Below are positions 58,125 to 64,000 of a stretch of DNA of 64,000 bases, piece by piece. A model generated the notes under the pieces. It saw only the letters and a list, made by a program, of their open reading frames with translations. It ran no database searches and was not told the origin of the DNA. The position numbers were made by a program, and so were the translations under genes. The stretch's first letter is position 1, and each line of letters begins with the position of its first letter. Where the stretch lies: contig NZ_LMDI01000008.1 of NCBI RefSeq assembly GCF_001425785.1, forward strand, positions 39,255 through 103,254, read 5' to 3'. This DNA is from Rhizobacter sp. Root1221 (GTDB lineage Bacteria; Pseudomonadota; Gammaproteobacteria; Burkholderiales; Burkholderiaceae_C).

Positions 58125-58208
58125 GATCAAGCCACCGCCGAGCCCGGGTCCCCCGGGCGACCGCGGGCGCCCCCCACGGGGGGGCAGGAGCGAAGCGACG
58201 TGGGGGGC
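58125..58208 (-). repeat. 84-bp dispersed GC-rich repeat, copy 2
   Basis: The reverse complement matches 33035-33118 over all 84 bases with two mismatches. It fuses to the end of the tauD remnant and encodes its last residues ([20 protein letters not shown]...), in the same frame as in trmB. Confidence 0.9.
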
Positions 58209-58723
58209 CCAATTTCCCGCGCCGGCTTCTGCGCGTTGTACTGCTTCAGCGCCTCCGGCTCGGCCACACCGAAGAACGCCCCTTCCACCGATTGCGAGCG
58301 GAAGCCATCCGGTCCCACCGGCACGTCGCCCGTGATGGTGGTGCGGTACAGCACACGCGCCACATCGAGGTGGTCCAGGTCCTGCGGCGCGAGGTGCGCG
58401 GTGGCGCGGTTGTCCCAGAACGCGATGTCGCCGTTGTGCCACCGAAAACGCGTGGTGTAGGCGGGTTTCGTGACCTGCTCGAAAAAGAGGTCGAGCAGCT
58501 GGTCGCTCTGGCTCGGTGACACGTCGAGCAGGTGGGATGTGAAACCGGGATTCACGAACAGCGCGCGTTCACCGGTCTCCGGGTGCACACGCACCACCGG
58601 GTGGATCGAGACCAGCGGGTTCGCGGCCAGGCGCTTGGCGAGCGCGCTGTCGGCCGGGTAACGCGCCCGGGCGCCGAAGCGGTGTTCGGCCTTCAGGCCG
58701 TCGGCCAGAACCATGCTGATCAC
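58127..58723 (-). pseudogene. TauD/TfdA-family dioxygenase, C-terminal remnant
   Basis: A 198-residue frame matching only the C-terminal half of the alpha-ketoglutarate/Fe(II) dioxygenase family (usually ~280-300 residues). It retains VHPETGERALFVNPGFTSHLL and HNGDIAFWDNRATAHLAP, with the distal metal His and the conserved Arg region. The N-terminal HxD metal site is absent, and no matching sequence lies upstream. The C-terminus is replaced by the 84-bp repeat. It is probably inactive. Confidence 0.8.
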
Positions 58724-58869
58724 GGAGCAGCTTCCACCGCCCGCATGCCGTTTCGCAACAGCCCCGTGTGTGTGGACGAACAGCCCTCCAGGGGTGATCC
58801 GCCTTTGACCGTGAGATCGTGCGCGCTCGCCGACACCGTGGCGGCGGCGAGCGGGCCTAAACTGGGCTC

Positions 58870-59169
58870 ATGATCGCCGCCCCTGCCCTCGCCCTCTCCG
58901 GCATGAACGCCGCACAGGCCGGGCTGCGCACGTCGGCGCACAACATCGCCAACCTGAACACCGACGGCTTCCGCCGGCAGCAGGTGGTGCAGGCGGAAGC
59001 CCCGTCGGGCGGCGTGACCACCACGCTCACGCAGGCCGAAGACGTGGGCCCCGCGATGGAAACCGACATCGTGGGCCTGCTGCAGTCGAAGAACGCGTTC
59101 CTCGCCAACCTCGCCGTGTTCCGCACCAGCGACCGCCTGCTCGGGTCGCTGTTCGACACCAACGCCTGA
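58870..59169 (+). CDS. Minimal flagellar-rod-like protein
   Basis: A 99-residue protein with only the two terminal helices shared by flagellar rod and hook proteins (FlgB/C/F/G). The N-terminus has ALSGMNAAQAGLRTSAHNIANLNTDGF, with the conserved NIAN-x-NT-x-GF motif, and the C-terminus has METDIVGLLQSKNAFLANL. The middle domain is reduced to about 35 residues. No flagellar genes are nearby. A variant rod component or an adapted coiled-coil protein are both possible. Confidence 0.75.
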   Translation: MIAAPALALSGMNAAQAGLRTSAHNIANLNTDGFRRQQVVQAEAPSGGVTTTLTQAEDVGPAMETDIVGLLQSKNAFLANLAVFRTSDRLLGSLFDTNA

Positions 59170-59334
59170 CAAGACGCCCGACTGTTCTCCGGCGTCCAGC
59201 AGGATGCAGTGCGCTCTCAGGCCGCCGTGCCGCCCGCGCCAGGAGCCGTCAACAGGGTCGCGCCTTGAGCGGCGGCCGCACGCCCGCTAGAGTACACGCA
59301 GGCCGCCGCACGCGCGGCCCATGGGAGGTTCCGC

Positions 59335-59958
59335 ATGAATGCAGCGTTCCGCACCCTCGCGGCCGCGCTGGCCGTCGCCGCCGGGTTCGCCCCGGCCGCC
59401 GCCCGCGCCGACCTGTTCCAGATCGACTGGGGCTACCGATGGAGTTGGGGCTACATCCAGCACGAGACCGGCTGGCCCGACCTCGACCCGTCGCCGTCCC
59501 GATCGTTCTACGCGAACGCCGTGCGCGACTTCGCCTTCACCGCGCATGACGAATGGAATTTCAAGGGCTTCTCCGGTTCCGGCGGCGACGTCATCGTCGA
59601 GAACACGCCGGTCGCCTGCGAATTCGAGGCGCCGGCCTGCTATCGGCGCAGGGTCACGTTCGCGCTGGGGGCCGTGTTCGCGGACGAAGGCGACCCCGCC
59701 CTGTACCAGCTGCGGATGTGGTTCCAGCCGGTGACCGTGCCCTGGGCGTCGCACCCGCCCGGCCTCGACCAGGAGTGGCACCAGGAAGTGGATGGCTCGG
59801 TGGGATCGGAGGGCGGCACCTGGTACGGGGCCATGTCCACGTACACCGGCGCGACCAACACCCGCCTGGCCACCCCGGTGCCGGAACCCGGCACGCTGGC
59901 GCTCGCCCTCGCCGGGCTGGGACTGGCCGTGGCGGGGAGCCGGCGGCGGTCGCGTTGA
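59335..59958 (+). CDS. PEP-CTERM sorted exported protein
   Basis: A 207-residue protein with a Sec signal (TLAAALAVAAGFAPAAARA). The C-terminal sorting tag is VPEPGTLALALAGLGLAVAG followed by SRRRSR, the PEP motif, helix and basic tail recognised by exosortase (EpsH). The body is rich in aromatic residues (WGYRWSWGYIQHE) and has no recognised domain. It is expected at the cell surface or in the exopolysaccharide matrix. Confidence 0.88.
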   Translation: MNAAFRTLAAALAVAAGFAPAAARADLFQIDWGYRWSWGYIQHETGWPDLDPSPSRSFYANAVRDFAFTAHDEWNFKGFSGSGGDVIVENTPVACEFEAPACYRRRVTFALGAVFADEGDPALYQLRMWFQPVTVPWASHPPGLDQEWHQEVDGSVGSEGGTWYGAMSTYTGATNTRLATPVPEPGTLALALAGLGLAVAGSRRRSR

Positions 59959-60080
59959 CGGGCGCGGCTGGCTGCGCCGAGATCCGCTCCTGACCCGCGC
60001 CAGTCGGTTTGGCGGCGCCTCGTGGGCGCGCCGCACCGCCCCCCCCGGATCCAGCGAGGCGTCATTCAAGGAGGACTGCC

Positions 60081-61877
60081 ATGTCATCGACCCCGTGGGG
60101 GCGGGCCGCGCACCGCCTCGCCCTCGGCGTCCTTGTCGGCGCCACGCTCGGCCCGCAGGCCGTCCTCGCCGGCGGCCCGGGCGGCGCCACTGCCGTCGCA
60201 CAGGCCTCGCCCACTGACCGGCTCATCGTCAAGTACCGCGACGGCACCGGCGCCGCTGCGGCGCAGCGCGGCCTGCTGCACCGCGCGGCGCAGGACGCCG
60301 CCCTGCGCCGTGGCGTGCAGCTCACGCCTCTGCGCATCGGCGTGTTCGAGGCGCACGTGATGCGGCTGGACCGCGCGCTCGCGCATGCCGACGTGCAGGC
60401 CATCGCGCGCGACATCATGGCGAGCGACCCCGAGGTGGAATACGCCGAGCCCGACCGCGTCCTCCATCCGCAGTTCGCGCCCAACGACACGCAGTACGGC
60501 CAGCAGTGGCACTACTTCGAGGCCACGGCCGGCATCAACTTGCCGGAGGCTTGGGACAAGTCCACGGGGTCGGGCGTGGTCGTGGCCGTGCTCGACACCG
60601 GCTACCGCCCGCATGCCGACCTGGCGGCCAACGTGCTGCCCGGTTACGACATGATCATGGACACCTTCATCGCCAGCGACGGCACGGCACGCGACAACGA
60701 TGCGCGCGACCCCGGCGACCATGTCCTGGCCGGCGCCTGTGGCGGACTGCCCCTGCAGGACGAGACCAGCAGCTGGCACGGCACGCACGTGGCCGGCACG
60801 ATCGCCGCCGTGTCCAACAACGCGAGCGGCGTGGCCGGTGTGGCGTTCAACGCGAAGATCCTGCCCGTGCGCGTGCTGGGGCGCTGCGGCGGCTACATGT
60901 CCGACATCGCGGCCGGCATCGTGTGGGCCTCCGGCGGCACCGTGTCCGGCCTGCCCGCCAATCCCAACGCGGCGCGTGTGATCAACATGTCGCTCGGCGG
61001 CGGCGGGGCCTGCGACATCACGTCGCAGAACGCGATCAACTTGGCGCGCGGCCGCGGCACGGTGGTGGTGGTGGCGGCCGGCAACTCGAACGACGACGCG
61101 GCGAACTATTCGCCAGCCAGCTGCGCGGGCGTGGTCACCGTGGCGGCCGTCACCCGCAGCGGCGGCAAGGCGTACTACTCGAACTACGGCGCCAAGGTGG
61201 CCGTGGCGGCCCCGGGCGGCGAGATGCTCTTCGGCACCGCCGACGGCGTCCTGTCCACGCTGAACGCCGGCGCCACGACGCCGGGTTCCGACACCTATGC
61301 GCATTGCCAGGGCACGTCGATGGCCACGCCCCACGTGGCCGGCGTCGTCGCGCTGATGCTGTCGAAGAACGCGTCGCTCACACCGGACGACGTCGCCGCG
61401 AAGCTCAAGGCCACTGCGCGCCCGTTCCCGTCCACGTGCGCGCAGTGCGGCGCCGGCATCGTGAACGCGAGCGCGGCGGTCGACGCTGCCATGGGCATCA
61501 ACCCGCCGCCACCGCCTCCCACCGTGGCGGAGGTCGAGCCCGACAACAGCTTGGGCACGGCGCAGGCGGTGACCAGGCCGGTGAGCATCGCGGGCGCCAT
61601 CGCCAGCAGCAGCGACAACGACTACTTCCGCGTGAGCGTGGCTGCCGGCCAGCGACTCACCGCCACGCTGGTATCGAACATCTGGTCGGACTACAACCTG
61701 TACGTCTACAACGCCAGCGGCACGGAGGTGGGGCGCAGTATCAACACCACGGGCGCACCGGACACGGTGTTGGTGACGAACGCGGGCGGCGCGGCGGCCA
61801 CCTACTACGTGCGCGTGCGGTACTACCTCGGCCTGACCGGGGGCGTGGACGGGAAGTACACGCTGAGCTTGAACTAG
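60081..61877 (+). CDS. Secreted subtilisin-like serine protease (S8) with PPC domain
   Basis: A 598-residue preproprotein: signal peptide (LALGVLVGATLGPQAVLA), an I9-like propeptide (~50-135, DRLIVKYRDG), and an S8 catalytic domain with Asp172 (VVAVLDTGYRPHADL), His233 (SWHGTHVAGTIAA) and Ser413 (GTSMATPHVAGVVALM). A Pro-rich linker (PPPPPP) follows. The C-terminal PPC domain (~515-598, DNDYFRVSVAAGQRLTATL) is often removed on maturation. A strong AAGGAGG lies before the ATG at 60081. Extracellular degradation of proteins is expected. Confidence 0.93.
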   Translation: MSSTPWGRAAHRLALGVLVGATLGPQAVLAGGPGGATAVAQASPTDRLIVKYRDGTGAAAAQRGLLHRAAQDAALRRGVQLTPLRIGVFEAHVMRLDRALAHADVQAIARDIMASDPEVEYAEPDRVLHPQFAPNDTQYGQQWHYFEATAGINLPEAWDKSTGSGVVVAVLDTGYRPHADLAANVLPGYDMIMDTFIASDGTARDNDARDPGDHVLAGACGGLPLQDETSSWHGTHVAGTIAAVSNNASGVAGVAFNAKILPVRVLGRCGGYMSDIAAGIVWASGGTVSGLPANPNAARVINMSLGGGGACDITSQNAINLARGRGTVVVVAAGNSNDDAANYSPASCAGVVTVAAVTRSGGKAYYSNYGAKVAVAAPGGEMLFGTADGVLSTLNAGATTPGSDTYAHCQGTSMATPHVAGVVALMLSKNASLTPDDVAAKLKATARPFPSTCAQCGAGIVNASAAVDAAMGINPPPPPPTVAEVEPDNSLGTAQAVTRPVSIAGAIASSSDNDYFRVSVAAGQRLTATLVSNIWSDYNLYVYNASGTEVGRSINTTGAPDTVLVTNAGGAAATYYVRVRYYLGLTGGVDGKYTLSLN

Positions 61878-61981
61878 ACGTTCGCGAGCGGTGGCGGATC
61901 AATCCTGCCTGCACGGCGGCCGGCTGCTTGCCGACGGCTCCATGCAGTTCGATCCGAAGCGATTCGGCGTCTAGTGCCACG

Positions 61982-62458
61982 CTAGAGGGCACGGTGGCCC
62001 CCCGTCCGGCCGAGCGCCACATCAAGGATTTCCGCGGCCGTCAGTTCCTGTGCAATGGGTCGACCAAAGTACGCGTCGGGCCAGAAGATTAAGTCGCTCA
62101 AGCGTTCGTCGCCTGTGTTGACGCGTAAGCATTGCACCCAGTACTCGAGTTGGAACTCGGAGCCCTTGGCAACACAAACAAGCTGAAGCATCTCAAGCAT
62201 CTCTTCCTCGGTGGCGCCGGTTGGCAGTTCACGCCAGTTCACCAAGGACTTCCGCGCGAACGTCTCTGGGGCAATTGATCCAAAGGCTCCCCGGACTTGC
62301 TGCAGCGAAACGATTTGGCCGACGGTTCGTCCCAACTGCTTGAGTTCTGTCGAATAGTCGGCCCCGGCTTCGTGCAGAGAATAGATCTCGCGAGCAAGCC
62401 GCACCGCCTCCGGCAGGGCGGCACTTGTTGAAACTGGGTCGAAGAAGCAATCTCTCAT
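61982..62458 (-). CDS. Hypothetical protein
   Basis: A 158-residue protein I do not recognise. The start MRDCFFDPVSTSAALPEAV at 62458 was preferred over a longer frame (62548) without support. It is mostly helical and acidic, with LQLVCVAKGSEFQLEYWVQCLRV in the middle. Codon use is less GC-biased than in its neighbours, suggesting transfer. It sits beside the IS element. An immunity-type protein of a contact or toxin system is possible by size and composition only. Confidence 0.55.
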   Translation of the reverse strand: MRDCFFDPVSTSAALPEAVRLAREIYSLHEAGADYSTELKQLGRTVGQIVSLQQVRGAFGSIAPETFARKSLVNWRELPTGATEEEMLEMLQLVCVAKGSEFQLEYWVQCLRVNTGDERLSDLIFWPDAYFGRPIAQELTAAEILDVALGRTGGHRAL

Positions 62459-62684
62459 TTTTCGCTTGCGAAGGGCTTGATTGAATGGCGACCCCTCAGA
62501 TCGCGTCAGGATCGACGAACGCCAACAGACCAGGGGGTGTCGCGACACTGAAATCGCAGACCCTAATGCGTTTTCACATAACCTCGGCTGAGAGCGGTCC
62601 TTGTGAAGCTCCTCGCCGAGCGCCAGGCAGCAAACTAGCGTTCCAGAACGACCTCAATTCCAAGAACCCGGCAAAGGTCAAGGA

Positions 62685-63223
<539 letters not shown>

Positions 63224-63447
63224 TTACTGGCGTACTGGCTGCCTCTGTCCGAATGCACCACCAAGCCCGGCGCTGGCTTGCGGCTGATGATGGCCAGGTT
63301 CAGTGCGGCGCACACGAGCTCCGATGGCATGCTGGGGGCCATCGCCCAGCCCACAATCTTGCGCGAGAACAGGTCCAGCACCACTGCCAAGTACAGCCAG
63401 CCGCTGCGAGTGCGGATGTAGGTCATGTCGCTCACCCACGCCTCGTT

Positions 63448-63640
63448 GGGCCGCGCCGGGCTGAAGCGGCGATTCAGCACGTTGCCGGCCACAGGCAGCT
63501 TGTGCCGGCTGTCCGTGGTGTGAACGAACTTGCGCCGCCAACGGGCCGCGCCGGGCTGAAGCGGCGATTCAGCACGTTGCCGGCCACAGGCAGCTTGTGC
63601 CGGCTGTCCGTGGTGTGAACGAACTTGCGCCGCCAACGGG
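63448..63640. repeat. 95-bp tandem duplication within orfB
   Basis: Bases 63448-63545 and 63543-63640 are identical (98 bases each, sharing GGG). They start GGGCCGCGCCGGGCTG and end CGCCAACGGG. The unit of 95 bases again breaks the transposase frame. Confidence 0.92.
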
Positions 63641-63916
63641 GTAGCAGGCCGTTGTCGCGCATCAACCGACGCACCTGGTACCGACCTACCATCAGGCCGT
63701 TAGCTCGCAGCACCGCGCTCAATCGGCGGCTTCCGTAGTTGCGGCCGCTGGCCTCGAACGCGGCTTTGGCATGCACGACCAAGGGCCTCGCTTGCTTGGG
63801 CTCACGCAGCCTCTGGCGGGCCGCGTAGACGCCCGATCGGCTCACGCCCAGCACCCGGCACCACTGGCTCACCGAGGCCTTCTTCGCGTTGACGGAGCTC
63901 TCCATCAAATGATGGA

Positions 63917-64000
63917 TCACTTCATTTCCCGGGCGAAGAAGGCCGAGGCTTTTTTTAACAATGCGTTGTCTGATTTGAGTTGCTGGTTCTCAGCTTCGAG
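63917..64000 (-). CDS. IS3-family OrfA, C-terminal end (partial)
   Basis: The last 27 codons are LEAENQQLKSDNALLKKASA then FFAREMK and a TGA at 63917-63919. The heptad leucines are the end of the OrfA leucine zipper that mediates transposase multimerisation. The gene continues beyond the right edge. Its stop overlaps the orfB GTG start. Confidence 0.85.
   Translation of the reverse strand, partial: LEAENQQLKSDNALLKKASAFFAREMK
63950..63956 (-). promoter_or_regulatory. Programmed -1 frameshift site (A7) of the IS
   Basis: On the minus strand seven A residues followed by G (TTAAAAAAAGC) lie 31 bases before the orfA stop, where the frames of orfA and orfB overlap. IS3-family elements use such A-rich heptamers to make the OrfAB fusion transposase. 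Confidence 0.75.

Noticed and set aside
58127..58723. Functional taurine-type dioxygenase
   Set aside because: The N-terminal half with the HxD metal ligands is missing and the end is replaced by a repeat.

Overview
The window is high-GC DNA from a betaproteobacterium, most likely Burkholderiales and perhaps close to the Rubrivivax/Leptothrix/Rhizobacter group. The evidence is gene content and order (rpsO-pnp-qor-tpiA-secG-tRNA-Leu-nuoA-N-DUF2818; pcm-like-rhodanese-tolC-waaA-waaC), a PEP-CTERM protein and a PIP-box type III regulon site. The genus is inference.

Region 1 (1-20,140, all minus strand) is housekeeping: rpsO, pnp, a quinone oxidoreductase, tpiA, secG, tRNA-Leu(GAG), the complete 14-gene complex I operon nuoA-N and the start of a DUF2818 gene. 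Region 2 (20,221-22,323) holds a small heat-shock protein, tsaD and a small unknown gene.

Region 3 (22,371-29,425) is a nitrate-responsive block. It has an ANTAR regulator (NasT type), then a sigma-54 promoter whose transcript begins with two ANTAR-type hexaloop hairpins and a terminator, then a nitrate-type ABC transporter (nrtABC). These are followed by a membrane kinase with a PilJ/NarX-like sensor, an Hpt domain and a CheA-like ATPase, and by a CheY-like receiver and a CheX-type phosphatase. Just after cheX lies a second copy of the sigma-54 promoter core and a strong terminator, with no gene behind them.

Region 4 (29,440-32,202, minus) is a compact candidate type III secretion cassette: CesT-like chaperone, small helical protein and a 565-aa candidate effector. 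It is preceded by a PIP box (TTCGG-N15-TTCGT) with a correctly placed -10 (CACGAT). No secretion apparatus is in the window. It sits exactly where the second sigma-54 leader runs out, suggesting an insertion.

Region 5 (32,349-48,710) carries trmB with a repeat-derived tail, uppP, a TetR-controlled RND pump, a PCM-like methyltransferase, a rhodanese, tolC, LPS core genes (waaA, waaC), a phosphomannomutase, and an alkylation-repair pair (Ada/AlkA fusion and ogt) with an EamA exporter.

Region 6 (48,680-57,900) holds a porin, an amino-acid ABC permease and binding protein without an ATPase, and a hybrid histidine kinase flanked by two periplasmic binding proteins. Region 7 (58,125-64,000) is accessory: a decayed tauD, a minimal flagellar-rod-like protein, a PEP-CTERM protein, a subtilase, an unknown gene, and an IS3-family element whose transposase is broken by ~92-99 bp direct duplications that look like assembly artefacts.
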